Source: Pyxidicoccus fallax
Lineage (GTDB): Bacteria; Myxococcota; Myxococcia; Myxococcales; Myxococcaceae
DNA length: 55,518 bases
Reading direction: 5' to 3'
Assembly: GCF_012933655.1 (NCBI RefSeq)
Contig: NZ_JABBJJ010000038.1
Coordinates: 1 to 55,518, forward strand
The notes beneath the pieces are model-generated. The model had not been told where the DNA came from. It worked only from the letters and a program-made list of their open reading frames with translations, and did not search any database. The position numbers and the translations under genes are program-made. Below are positions 27,928 to 36,172 of this stretch, in pieces; position 1 is the first letter of the stretch, and each line of letters begins with the position of its first letter.

Positions 27928-28862
27928 CAGTGGTGGTCCTCGTCCTCGTCGTGGTGGTCCTCGTCCGGCAGCGGCTGGGTGTAGCGCTGGCCGTTCACCT
28001 CCAGGGTGAAGCTCTCGGCGCCCTCGGGCACGTCGAACTCCAGCACCGCCGGGAGGCGGCCCTCGTAGGTCTTCAGGACCTTGCCCTTGTCGTCGTAGAT
28101 GGTGCCGCCGGCGGCGACCGTCATGTTCTCGTCCACCAGCACGGCCACCAGCTCCGCCACCTGGGTGATTTCCTTGGCGATGCGGTGGCACCACAGGTGA
28201 CCCACACCCGGGTACTCGGCGTGGGCGATGCGCTCGAGCTGCTCCTCGTCGATGCCGTCACCGACGCCCACGAGGACGAAGTTGAGGCGCGGCAGCTTCC
28301 CGGCGGCGATCTCCTTCGCCACCTGGGCGGAGAACTTCTCCACCTCCTCGGCGTCGTGGAGCTGGCCGTCGGTGACGATGACCGCGCAGCCGCGGCGGGC
28401 GCCCTGCGGCACCTGCTCCTTGAGGTAGCGCACGTAGTCCTTCAGCGCGGGGGCCAGGAACGTGTGGTTGCCGAGCTTCTTGGCGCCGGGGAACTTGTAC
28501 TGCTTCACGTCCACGCCCTTCAGCTCGCCCACCACCTCCACGTCGCGGCCGGAGATGCCGCAGGCCCAGTAGGCCACGCGGAGCTGACCGTTGCGGTCCT
28601 TGGTGGCCAGGTACTCGAGCATCCACTGCACCTGGGGCTCCACCTGGTTGGCGGGGTCCTTCAGGGGCGCGCCGCGAATCCACTCCAGGAAGCTGCGCGA
28701 GGGGCGCTCATACTTGTACTCATCCTGCATGCTGCCCGACGCATCCATGTAGATGGCGACGTCCAGGCCCTCGACGGTGGGGTCGTGCAGCAGCACCGCG
28801 CGCACCTTCCCCTCCTCGACGTGGAGGTCCGAAAACGGCTCTACCGGCTTCTCGTGTCCCAT
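27927..28862 (-). CDS. vWA-domain protein with Asp/His tail (first of tandem pair)
   Basis: 311 residues. MIDAS motif DVAIYMDASGSM plus AVIVTDGQLHD. Shares YPGVGHLWCHRI, MTVAAGGTIYD and EGRLPAVLEFDVP with the next gene, so the pair arose by duplication. The C-terminus is DEDHHDEDEDHH, a compact acidic/His cluster. ATG at 28862 has a GGGGGAA site upstream. The WMxDF protein gene ends 74 nt before it. The domain looks TerY-like in general style, but no TerD or other Ter genes are in the window. Confidence 0.85.
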   Translation of the reverse strand: MGHEKPVEPFSDLHVEEGKVRAVLLHDPTVEGLDVAIYMDASGSMQDEYKYERPSRSFLEWIRGAPLKDPANQVEPQVQWMLEYLATKDRNGQLRVAYWACGISGRDVEVVGELKGVDVKQYKFPGAKKLGNHTFLAPALKDYVRYLKEQVPQGARRGCAVIVTDGQLHDAEEVEKFSAQVAKEIAAGKLPRLNFVLVGVGDGIDEEQLERIAHAEYPGVGHLWCHRIAKEITQVAELVAVLVDENMTVAAGGTIYDDKGKVLKTYEGRLPAVLEFDVPEGAESFTLEVNGQRYTQPLPDEDHHDEDEDHH

Positions 28863-28936
28863 GGTGTCGTTGTTCCCCCTGCGTATTGGAGGGCGACGCT
28901 ATCGCCCCGCTGGCAGGAGCCGCAACGGCGGGTCAC

Positions 28937-30280
28937 TCAATCCTCGAAGTCGCTCATCCAGTCCGGCTTCTTCGCGGGAGACGCGGAGGAGCCCGAGGGG
29001 GACGGCTTCGACGCGGGCGCTTCACGCCGAGTGCTCGCTGGGGGAGCGGCCGGGGCAGCGCCGAAGTCCGCCATCCAGTCGGGACGGCCCGGCTTCGCGG
29101 GCGTGGAAGGCGGAGTGAAGGCGGGCTTCGTCCGCGTGAGCTTCGGCTGCGGAGCGCCCGGATGGGACGCGGCGTGCGCGTTCAGGAAGTCCTTCATCCA
29201 CTCGTCCGGCCGCGGAGGCTTCGGCGGCGCGCGAGGGGGCAGGGGACGCGGCGTCACGGGCGCGGCCACGGCGGGGATGCCGGGGCTGGTGGGAACGGGC
29301 GCGCTGCCGCCGGGGCGCACGCGCGCGCGGAGCACGCGCTCCGACTCCGAGGGCCAGCCGGGGAGGGCGGAGAGCGCGGCGCGCGCCACCTCGAGGAACC
29401 CGGGAGCGCCGGCCTCGGTGGGCACCTTCACCTTCTCCGCGCGAAGCCACTCCGCCATGCGGGTGAGGAGGCCCGGGTGGTTGCGCCGGAGGATGGCCAC
29501 GTCGCCCTTCACCTCGTAGCCGCGCATCTCCAGGTCGGCGATGGCCATGGCACGGCTGGGGACGGGCAGTTCCATGCGCGCCAGGGCCGCCGGGCCGCCG
29601 TTGGCGTGGGCGTCCTCCTGCAATTGCGTGAGCACGTCATGGAGGATGCGCGCCACCATGGGGCCGTTGGAGGCGTTGCTCACCTGCAGCTCGGGCGGCA
29701 CCGCGGGCCAGGCGAGCACGAGCCCCCGGCCTTCCGCGAGGCGCTCGGAGCGGTCGCCGGGCAAGAGCGCGTGGTAGCCGCGCGGCGCGGCGGGGCTCTC
29801 GGGCGTCTGCACGTAGTGGAAGGCCTCGGCCGCGCCATGCACCAGCCCGGACAGCACGTCCCCGCGCGTCACCGTGAGCTGCCCCGGCACGCGCATGGGC
29901 GCGTCTCCCGGCCACGGGCCGGACAGGTGGCCATAGAGGTACACCGGGTCGTTGAAGCCCTCCGCGTCCGAGGGGTGCTCCACCAGCTCCACGGCGAAGA
30001 AGTACAGCTCCGCGGCGGCGATGCGCCGGGGCGTGCGGCCGGAGGCGACCTCGTGGTGCGTGAGCTGGGCCCGCGTCTCGACGGGGAGCAGGTCCCGCTG
30101 GCTGGCGGGCACCACGTGCACGTTGCCCACCGCGTCGAGGCCGACAATCCACTCCTGCTCCAGGAGGTGTCGGGCGTCGAGGTGGAACACATCCACCACG
30201 TGCGCTATCGCGGAGGCGTCCGACGGGACGGGCTCGGCCGCGCTGGCGGCGTGGGGGACGAAGTAGCGGGGATGGCTCAC
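28937..30280 (-). CDS. Unrecognised protein with three C-terminal WMxDF motifs
   Basis: 447 residues with no signal peptide or membrane span. The N-terminal 250 residues look globular (LDARHLLEQEWIVGLDAVGN, ELYFFAVELVEHP). From about residue 345 the chain is a Pro/Ala-rich linker punctuated by PDEWMKDF, PDWMADF and the C-terminal PDWMSDFED, spaced 41 and 39 residues. This pattern looks like repeated docking motifs on a flexible arm. First gene of the run leading to two vWA genes and the metal ATPase. The start is uncertain: GTG at 30280 is used, TTG at 30304 is possible, and neither has a ribosome site. Function unknown. Confidence 0.75.
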   Translation of the reverse strand: MSHPRYFVPHAASAAEPVPSDASAIAHVVDVFHLDARHLLEQEWIVGLDAVGNVHVVPASQRDLLPVETRAQLTHHEVASGRTPRRIAAAELYFFAVELVEHPSDAEGFNDPVYLYGHLSGPWPGDAPMRVPGQLTVTRGDVLSGLVHGAAEAFHYVQTPESPAAPRGYHALLPGDRSERLAEGRGLVLAWPAVPPELQVSNASNGPMVARILHDVLTQLQEDAHANGGPAALARMELPVPSRAMAIADLEMRGYEVKGDVAILRRNHPGLLTRMAEWLRAEKVKVPTEAGAPGFLEVARAALSALPGWPSESERVLRARVRPGGSAPVPTSPGIPAVAAPVTPRPLPPRAPPKPPRPDEWMKDFLNAHAASHPGAPQPKLTRTKPAFTPPSTPAKPGRPDWMADFGAAPAAPPASTRREAPASKPSPSGSSASPAKKPDWMSDFED

Positions 30281-30340
30281 GGCGGAGGGAGAAGGCTGAC
30301 CCAACCGCGCGAGGCAATCAAGGGCACTCGGGGGCGGCTT

Positions 30341-30393
30341 GGAAAGAGTACGGGCCGGGAGGAGCGTCGCAGGGAGACGTTCCGCCCGGCCCG
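30341..30393 (-). terminator. Terminator closing the kinase/secreted-protein operon
   Basis: A 9-bp perfect outer stem (30351-30359 with 30385-30393) encloses a second 8-bp stem with one G-U pair. On the minus strand it is followed by TACTCTTTCC. It starts 31 nt past the stop at 30424. Confidence 0.65.
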
Positions 30394-30423
30394 CGAAGGC
30401 CGACGCCGGGAGGGGCGCGGGGG

Positions 30424-31254
30424 CTACTGGTCGTCGCAGGGCGTGCCCAGGCGGACGCCCTCGTACACGCCGAGGTCGTTGTAGATGAGCGGCAGGTTCT
30501 CCGTGACGGGCACCTGGCGCAGCTCGAACGACTTCTTGTTGTTCTCAATCCACACGGAGGTCTTCTCCTCGTCGAGCACCAGCCGGAGCTCGCCCTTCTT
30601 GGTGGAGAAGATCTCACCCTTGGAGTCGGAGACGACGTTGGTCATCTTCTGCTGCTTGAGGGTGCCGCGCGGGCCGATGAAGACGCGGTAGCTCTTCTGG
30701 TCGGCCTCGTGGAAGCCGCGGTCCACGAAGTAGTAGTTGCCCTTGGTGTCACGCAGCAGCGCGTGGGGCACGTACTTCTGCGGGCTGGGCTGGTACGTGG
30801 CCTTGCGCAGCATCTCCGCCGCCTCCGCGCCGTCCACCAGCGTGAGGGGCGTCTCCTTCTCGCCGCAGCGCAGCTTGCAGGTGTGCTCCTTGGTGTCCAG
30901 GAGCACCGCGGAGATGACGCGGTAGTCCAGGCCCCGGAAGTTGGGGTTGGAGTCCTTGTTGAAGAAGCGCGGCTCCAGGAAGGAGTTGCCCGAGGCGTAC
31001 CGCCCGGGGCTGGGCACGCGGACGAAGGCCTTCCCGTCGCCGTAGTACAGGCGCTTGTCGTTGGAGTCCTCCTCCGCGGCCAGCACCACGTAGTGGCCCT
31101 TGCCGTCGGTGCAGACGGAGGTGGCCTCCATCAGCATCTTCTGGCCGAGGTTCTCCTCCTTGCCCCAGGGGGGCTGGACGGGGTCGGGGTCGGCGGCCAG
31201 GGAGGCACCACACACGAGAGACAGCGCAACCGCGGTGAATCGCTTGAAGTTCAT
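30424..31254 (-). CDS. Secreted protein of unknown function
   Basis: 276 residues. Signal peptide MNFKRFTAVALSLVCGASLAA with cleavage near residue 21. The mature part is soluble and beta-rich with four cysteines (VCTDGKG, TCKLRCGEK, TPCDDQ), implying disulfides. No catalytic motif recognised. It starts 16 nt after the preceding secreted-protein gene and is the last gene before a strong terminator, so it is probably co-transcribed with the Ser/Thr kinase. Coding bias and the signal peptide make the gene itself secure. Confidence 0.78.
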   Translation of the reverse strand: MNFKRFTAVALSLVCGASLAADPDPVQPPWGKEENLGQKMLMEATSVCTDGKGHYVVLAAEEDSNDKRLYYGDGKAFVRVPSPGRYASGNSFLEPRFFNKDSNPNFRGLDYRVISAVLLDTKEHTCKLRCGEKETPLTLVDGAEAAEMLRKATYQPSPQKYVPHALLRDTKGNYYFVDRGFHEADQKSYRVFIGPRGTLKQQKMTNVVSDSKGEIFSTKKGELRLVLDEEKTSVWIENNKKSFELRQVPVTENLPLIYNDLGVYEGVRLGTPCDDQ

Positions 31255-31270
31255 CTGGGTGGGGCTCCGG

Positions 31271-32092
31271 CTACAGGTTCGTCTTGAAGAACCGGGTGGC
31301 GAACGTCTCCTGGTTGGAGGCGTCCTTGTGGGTCATCCAGATGACCCGGTCCGCCTCCAGCTTCGGCTCCTGGCCGTCGCCGAACCGGCAGCTCACCTGC
31401 TTCACCTTCTCGCGCACGGTCTGCTTCGCGATGTTGGAGACGGCGCACAGCCCCTTCAGCGCGCTGAGCGGGGGCTCGCAGTAGCTGGAGATGCTCAGCT
31501 CCTTGAGGTGGTCGTCGGTGACGCTGCTCCAGTCGATGGACGCCGCCACGGAGGTGCCGCAGGCGGTGTTCATCTCGTGGAGCACCTCGGCGTAGGCCTT
31601 GTCGTGACGCGCCGCCTCGCCCTTGCGGTCGAACGCCATCAGCTTCGCCAGCGTGCCGTCCTTCTGGAGCTTCTGGTACTGCGAGTAGACCTCGTCGGCC
31701 TTGAGCGACTGCGTCTTCTTCTCGTCGTAGGTGAGACGGATGGCCTGCTGGCGGCCGGGCACGTACAGCTCATAGCGCTGGTCGCGCACGTGCAGGGCCG
31801 TGTAGCCGCGGCCGTGCCACTGCGTCTTGTAGTTGAGCTGCGTGGTGCTGCTGGTGCTCCAGTCGTTCAGCTCGTAGGGGAAGACCAGCCCGTCGAACTC
31901 GGAGCCGGTGCCACGCACGCGGATGATGAACTTCTTGTCCGTCCGGGGCGTGAGGGGGACGACCGCGACCTCCTCGCCCTCCGTTCCCGAGTACACCTTG
32001 CCCGCCTCCACGGGGGCCCCGGCCAGGGCGGGAGCGGCTCCCAGCGCGACCGCCGCGACAATCACTGCGACCATGGTTCTCAAGCGAATCAC
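31271..32092 (-). CDS. Secreted protein of unknown function
   Basis: 273 residues if begun at GTG 32092 (MIRLRTMVAVIVAAVALGAAPALAG, a good signal peptide); TTG 32083 and ATG 32074 are alternatives. The mature part starts APVEAGKVYSG and contains an early beta-rich region (about 30-125) followed by a helical region with four cysteines (TACGTS, SYCEPP, GLCAVS, SCRFGDG). No family recognised. Lies 44 nt after the kinase gene and 16 nt before another secreted unknown. Confidence 0.75.
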   Translation of the reverse strand: MIRLRTMVAVIVAAVALGAAPALAGAPVEAGKVYSGTEGEEVAVVPLTPRTDKKFIIRVRGTGSEFDGLVFPYELNDWSTSSTTQLNYKTQWHGRGYTALHVRDQRYELYVPGRQQAIRLTYDEKKTQSLKADEVYSQYQKLQKDGTLAKLMAFDRKGEAARHDKAYAEVLHEMNTACGTSVAASIDWSSVTDDHLKELSISSYCEPPLSALKGLCAVSNIAKQTVREKVKQVSCRFGDGQEPKLEADRVIWMTHKDASNQETFATRFFKTNL

Positions 32093-32136
32093 CTCGTACC
32101 GCCGATGAGGGCCCCCCTTCGCGAAAGGCCCGTGTG

Positions 32137-34185
32137 TCAGAACTCGATGTCGTGCTTCTGGCAGAACTTCTTGACCCGGGCCTTCTCCGAGCCGGCGACC
32201 TTCGGCCACTCGGCCCTGGCGCCGCCCAGGTCGTTGCTCTGACAGTAGGCGCGCGTGAGCAGGGAGTACGCCGCCTTGGACAGCCCCGCGCGCTGGCTGC
32301 TCTTGGCGAGCTCGACGGCCCTCCTGGCATCGCCAGCGGCCAGGGCGCGCTCGCCCTCGGCCAGCAGCTCCCGCACGCGCTCGGACAGCTCCTCACGCGG
32401 CTCCGGGCGCGTCGGGGTGGTACGAGGCGGGGTCGGCTTGTCGGGAGTGGTGGTGGCCACGGTGGGGGTGTTGGTAGCACCCGGCTCCGACGTGGCCCGA
32501 GGCGTGCCGGTGTCGGCGGGCGGCTGCGCCTCCGTGCCGGTGCCGGCGTTGGCCGGAGGCTGGACGGCGGCCGTCTGGGTGCCGGAGTTGGCCGGGGGCT
32601 GCACGGCGGCGAGGCCGCTGCCGGAGTTGGGCGAGGGCTGCTGCACCGCCGTCGTCTGGGTTCCGCCCGCTGGCGCGGTGGACGGGGCCTCGGGACGGTT
32701 CAGCATCCACACCACGCCACCGCCCGCGACGAAGAGCGCCACGGCCGCGGCGGCGAACAGCGGTCCCCGGCCCTTCGCGGGCGCTGGCTGCGCCGCCTGG
32801 GCGGGGGGCATGGCCACGGGCTGAACGGGAACTCCCGCGACGGAGGCTCCGGCCACCGGAGGCGGGAAGGCACCGGACTGTCCGGACGCGGCGCCCTGCT
32901 GGGGCATGGCCTGTGCCGGCGGCGTCACCGCGGTGATGGGCTGGGGCGGGCGCTCCGGCGGGAGGGCGGCGACCTGCTTGGAGATGAGCGTGGGCTCCAG
33001 TCCCGGCGGATCCATCAGCGGCGCGCCCATGCGGCCCGTGCCGCCATTCGCGAAGGGCTCGGGCTGCACCGCGCCCATGCGGCCCGTGCCGCCGTTGGCG
33101 AAGGGCTCGGGCTGCACCGCGCCCATGTGGCCCGTGTTCGGAGCGACCTTGACGCTGCCCGGCGCAATCGTGGCGTCGAAGCCCTCGTCGGTCGCGCTGT
33201 CGGGCAGGGCGATGCCGGAGACGGGGCGGGCGATGCCGGAGACGGGACGGGCGCTCGGCGTGGGCGTGGGACGCGGGACGGGCTGGGCCCCGGACTGCGG
33301 CGAGAGCGTGTGCAGCGGGCTGCCCGTCAGCGCCTCCACGAAGGAGGTCACGTCGGGGAAGCGGTCCTCGGCGCGCTTGGAGAGCGCCCGCTCCACCGCG
33401 GCGATGGCCTGCGCGGGGGCCTCCGGGCAGAGCGGGGCCAGCGGATCCGCCGGCTCGTACACGACGCGGAAGATCATCTGCGCCAGCGTGCCCATGCCGA
33501 AGACGGGCTTGCCGGTCATCATCTCGTAGACGATGCACCCGAGCGCGAAGATGTCCGTCCGCGCGTCGATCTCCCGGTTCTTGCCCATCGCCTGCTCGGG
33601 CGACATGTACTGCGGCGTGCCGATGATGGTGGCTTCCTGCGTCTGCAGCGTCTGCGAGGTGAGGACCTTGGAGATGCCGAAGTCGAGCAGCTTCACGCGC
33701 TGGCCCACCACCCCGCCGGAGTCGGTGGGCACCAGGAACACGTTGGCCGGCTTGAGGTCGCGGTGGACGATGCCCGCCCCGTGCGCCGCCTGAAGCGCCG
33801 AGCCCATCTGCCGCGTGTAGGAGAACACCTCGTCCAGCGGAATCCGCCCGCGCTCCAGCCGGGACTGGAGGCTCTCGCCGCGCAGGAACTCCAGCACCAG
33901 GAACGGGGTGCCGTCCTCCAGGGTGTCGTAGTCGAGCACCTCGACGATGTTGGGGTGCCCCAGCCGGGAGGCGATCTCCGCCTCGCGGCGGAAGCGGGTG
34001 AAGATCTCCTGCGTCACCTGGTCTCCGCCACGGAGCACCTTGACCGCCACCTGCTTGCCGGGGAGCCGCAGGTGCTGGGCCAGGTACACCGCGCCCATGC
34101 CTCCCCGTCCCAGCACGGAGACAATCTTGTAGGTGTTACGCAAGACGGTGTCGGTACGGAGGTCACCGTCGGAGGGTCGGGTCAT
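32137..34185 (-). CDS. Hanks-type Ser/Thr protein kinase with membrane anchor
   Basis: 682 residues. The kinase domain covers about residues 18-285, with glycine loop LGRGGMGAVYLA, VAVKVL lysine (K49), HRDLKPANVF catalytic loop, LLDFGISK and IGTPQYMSPEQ activation segment. A Pro/Ala-rich linker carries two and a half copies of a 16-residue repeat (GRMGAVQPEPFANGGT). A single membrane segment (LFAAAAVALFVAGGGVVWML) and a Pro/Thr/Gln-rich stretch follow. A helical C-terminal domain (ERVRELLAEGERALAAGDARRAVELA) resembles TPR helices. The ATG has no ribosome site and overlaps the stop of a 15-codon upstream ORF. Confidence 0.93.
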   Translation of the reverse strand: MTRPSDGDLRTDTVLRNTYKIVSVLGRGGMGAVYLAQHLRLPGKQVAVKVLRGGDQVTQEIFTRFRREAEIASRLGHPNIVEVLDYDTLEDGTPFLVLEFLRGESLQSRLERGRIPLDEVFSYTRQMGSALQAAHGAGIVHRDLKPANVFLVPTDSGGVVGQRVKLLDFGISKVLTSQTLQTQEATIIGTPQYMSPEQAMGKNREIDARTDIFALGCIVYEMMTGKPVFGMGTLAQMIFRVVYEPADPLAPLCPEAPAQAIAAVERALSKRAEDRFPDVTSFVEALTGSPLHTLSPQSGAQPVPRPTPTPSARPVSGIARPVSGIALPDSATDEGFDATIAPGSVKVAPNTGHMGAVQPEPFANGGTGRMGAVQPEPFANGGTGRMGAPLMDPPGLEPTLISKQVAALPPERPPQPITAVTPPAQAMPQQGAASGQSGAFPPPVAGASVAGVPVQPVAMPPAQAAQPAPAKGRGPLFAAAAVALFVAGGGVVWMLNRPEAPSTAPAGGTQTTAVQQPSPNSGSGLAAVQPPANSGTQTAAVQPPANAGTGTEAQPPADTGTPRATSEPGATNTPTVATTTPDKPTPPRTTPTRPEPREELSERVRELLAEGERALAAGDARRAVELAKSSQRAGLSKAAYSLLTRAYCQSNDLGGARAEWPKVAGSEKARVKKFCQKHDIEF
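33023..33141 (-). repeat. 48-bp coding tandem repeat in the kinase linker
   Basis: Two complete units (33023-33070, 33071-33118) differing at only a few bases, plus a partial third. They encode GRMGAVQPEPFANGGT. Confidence 0.85.
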
Positions 34186-34229
34186 GGGGTCGGGGCTCGT
34201 GGGTGTCGCGACTGCTCGGTTGTCCCCAT
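34182..34229 (-). CDS. Upstream ORF overlapping the kinase start
   Basis: 15-codon ORF (MGTTEQSRHPRAPTP) with a GGAGG ribosome site 5 nt before its ATG. Its TGA overlaps the kinase ATG (ATGA), while the kinase ATG has no site of its own. This suggests translational coupling or a control peptide. The alternative is that the kinase is longer and uses an in-frame GTG upstream. Confidence 0.35.
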   Translation of the reverse strand: MGTTEQSRHPRAPTP

Positions 34230-34435
34230 TCCATCCTCCCACCCCACCTACATGCAACCCTCCTGATGTCGTACAGCACCCACTCCCGGGGACTCCGGCG
34301 GGGTCGGGGTGGGTTGATTCCGGTGGAACCCGGCGGGGCGGGGGCGCGTCAACCACCTGATTTCCCGACCCGGAAACGCGGCTGGCGCCGGGAAGTGCTG
34401 GAGGGTTTCCGCCAGCCTGCTAAGGAAGCGGACGT

Positions 34436-35107
34436 ATGCCGACGGCCAAGCCCACGGACACGCTCGAGGTGCGGGTCCGCCGCATCCACCGCCGTGACCT
34501 CAACCGGACGTGGGAGTTCCTCAAGCTGGTCTTCCGCGACGTCAATCGCGAGACGGTGGAGTACCAGCGGCCCCGCTCCAAGCGGCGCTTCATGGAGGTC
34601 TACACCTCCGAGTGGATAGAGCAGCTCCTCTACGAGGTGGACGGGGAGATTGTCGGCTACTCGGAGTGCGCCTTCGAGGCCACCGGGGACGACAACTGGG
34701 TCAACCCGCGCTGGTTCGAGAAGCGGGGCATGAGGCCGCTCTTCGTGGAGGAGCTGGCCGTGCACCCGGACTACCAGGGGCGCGGGGTGGGCAGCTTCAT
34801 GATGGATCAGCTCCAGCACCTGGCCCGCACCCGGGGCTGCACCCACCTGGTGCTGGAGGTGGCGGAGAACAACGAGGCCGCCCTGGCGTGGTACCGGGCG
34901 CGCAACTTCTACAAGCTCGATGCCGCCATCTTCATGGCGCAGAAGGTGCCCGGCGAGCCGGACCTGCTGCCGCCCCGGCGCCTCAAGCGCAAGCTGAAGG
35001 TGGCCCCGGAGGTGGCGGGCAGCCCCAACAACGGCCCCATGCCGGAGGCCGCTCCGGCCCGCGCGGGTGGGCGCAAGGGCCGGGCGGCGACGAAGAAGGG
35101 CGGCTGA
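34436..35107 (+). CDS. GNAT-family N-acetyltransferase
   Basis: 223 residues. The GNAT core spans about residues 8-165: acetyl-CoA loop DYQGRGVGSFM preceded by LFVEELAVHP and followed by LVLEVAENNEAALAWYRARNFYKL, the classical motif A/B order. The last 50 residues are a basic, disordered tail (RRLKRKLKV ... GGRKGRAATKKGG), which could bind nucleic acid. Substrate unknown. AAGGA precedes the ATG. Divergent from the kinase, convergent with the hydrolase (4 nt apart). Confidence 0.9.
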   Translation: MPTAKPTDTLEVRVRRIHRRDLNRTWEFLKLVFRDVNRETVEYQRPRSKRRFMEVYTSEWIEQLLYEVDGEIVGYSECAFEATGDDNWVNPRWFEKRGMRPLFVEELAVHPDYQGRGVGSFMMDQLQHLARTRGCTHLVLEVAENNEAALAWYRARNFYKLDAAIFMAQKVPGEPDLLPPRRLKRKLKVAPEVAGSPNNGPMPEAAPARAGGRKGRAATKKGG

Positions 35108-35111
35108 CGGC

Positions 35112-36113
35112 TCAGGGAGTCGGTGCCGCGGGCGCCAGGGTGCGGGTGAAGAAGCGCTCGGCCTCGGTGGCCAGCTCGCGGTGGAGCTTCTCGCGGTCCA
35201 CCCCGGGGGCGTCCATGCAGAGCTGCTGGGCCTGCTCCTTCCCCTCCGGCGTGCAGGGGGCCATGAACACGAAGTGCCCCGCGCGCGGGACGAGCGTGTA
35301 CTCGGGCGGCTTTGGCAGCGAGGCCTTCACGTGGGCCGCGTGGTCCGCCAGCGCGAGCACCTCGTCCTTCGCCGCGGCGTAGAGGCGCACGGGGACCTTC
35401 ACGTCCTTCATGCCGGCCTTGTCGAAGAAGACGCCGACGGGGGCCATGGAGAAGATGGAGCGGATGCGCGGCTCGGCGGTGTCCTTCTTCAGTTCGGGCC
35501 GCGTGACGCGGACCTTCGCCAGCTCGGTACAGATGTAGGCCTGCTTGCGCGTCTTGCAGTGCTTCTCCAGCCGGTCGAAGTCCGGCACCGCGCCGCCCAG
35601 CAGCAGCACCGTGTAGCCACCGGCGGAGAACCCCAGGGCGCCGACCCGGGCCGGGTCGACGGAGGCGCCCACCGTCCCGTCCGCCAGCACCGCGTCGAGC
35701 AGCGCCCGCATCTGCACCGCGCGCCCGAGCCACACCGCGTCCGTGCCCGCGGCGCTCATGTCCCGGAAGTTGTCGCCCGGGTGGTCGAGCGTCGCGACGA
35801 CGAAGCCCTTGCGCGCGAGCGCGGTGGCCAGGTCGTGGTGCCCCCAGCGGTTGCCGCCATGGCCGTGGGAGACGACCACCAGCGGGTAGCGGCCGGGGGC
35901 GAGTTCCTGCTCCCGGCCCGCGTCGACGCGGTACAGCCCCACGGGGAGTGGCTGGTTGGCTTGCGACGCCGGGTAGAAGACGAGGCCGCCCATGGGGCCG
36001 CCGCCGACGGGGTCCTTCATCGCCAGCTCGCGGAAGCCCACGCCCTGGGCGTCCGCGAGGGCCGTGGTGCCCAGCAGGAGGGCGAGGAGGGTGATGGCTC
36101 GGTGGATGTGCAT
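35112..36113 (-). CDS. Secreted alpha/beta hydrolase (PAF acetylhydrolase/dienelactone hydrolase-like)
   Basis: 333 residues. Signal peptide about residues 1-23 (AITLLALLLGTTALADA). The hydrolase fold shows the oxyanion segment VVSHGHGGNRWG, a nucleophile elbow GFSAGG and a C-terminal catalytic His in PRAGHFVFMAP. A probable acid lies in the segment VRLYAAAKDEVL. Likely a periplasmic or exported esterase; substrate unknown. GGAGG lies 4 nt before the ATG. Confidence 0.88.
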   Translation of the reverse strand: MHIHRAITLLALLLGTTALADAQGVGFRELAMKDPVGGGPMGGLVFYPASQANQPLPVGLYRVDAGREQELAPGRYPLVVVSHGHGGNRWGHHDLATALARKGFVVATLDHPGDNFRDMSAAGTDAVWLGRAVQMRALLDAVLADGTVGASVDPARVGALGFSAGGYTVLLLGGAVPDFDRLEKHCKTRKQAYICTELAKVRVTRPELKKDTAEPRIRSIFSMAPVGVFFDKAGMKDVKVPVRLYAAAKDEVLALADHAAHVKASLPKPPEYTLVPRAGHFVFMAPCTPEGKEQAQQLCMDAPGVDREKLHRELATEAERFFTRTLAPAAPTP

Positions 36114-36172
36114 ACACCTCCATCACGTGTGGAGGGCCGATTGATTGCAAGGCCCGGCCTCCTGAAGACCCG

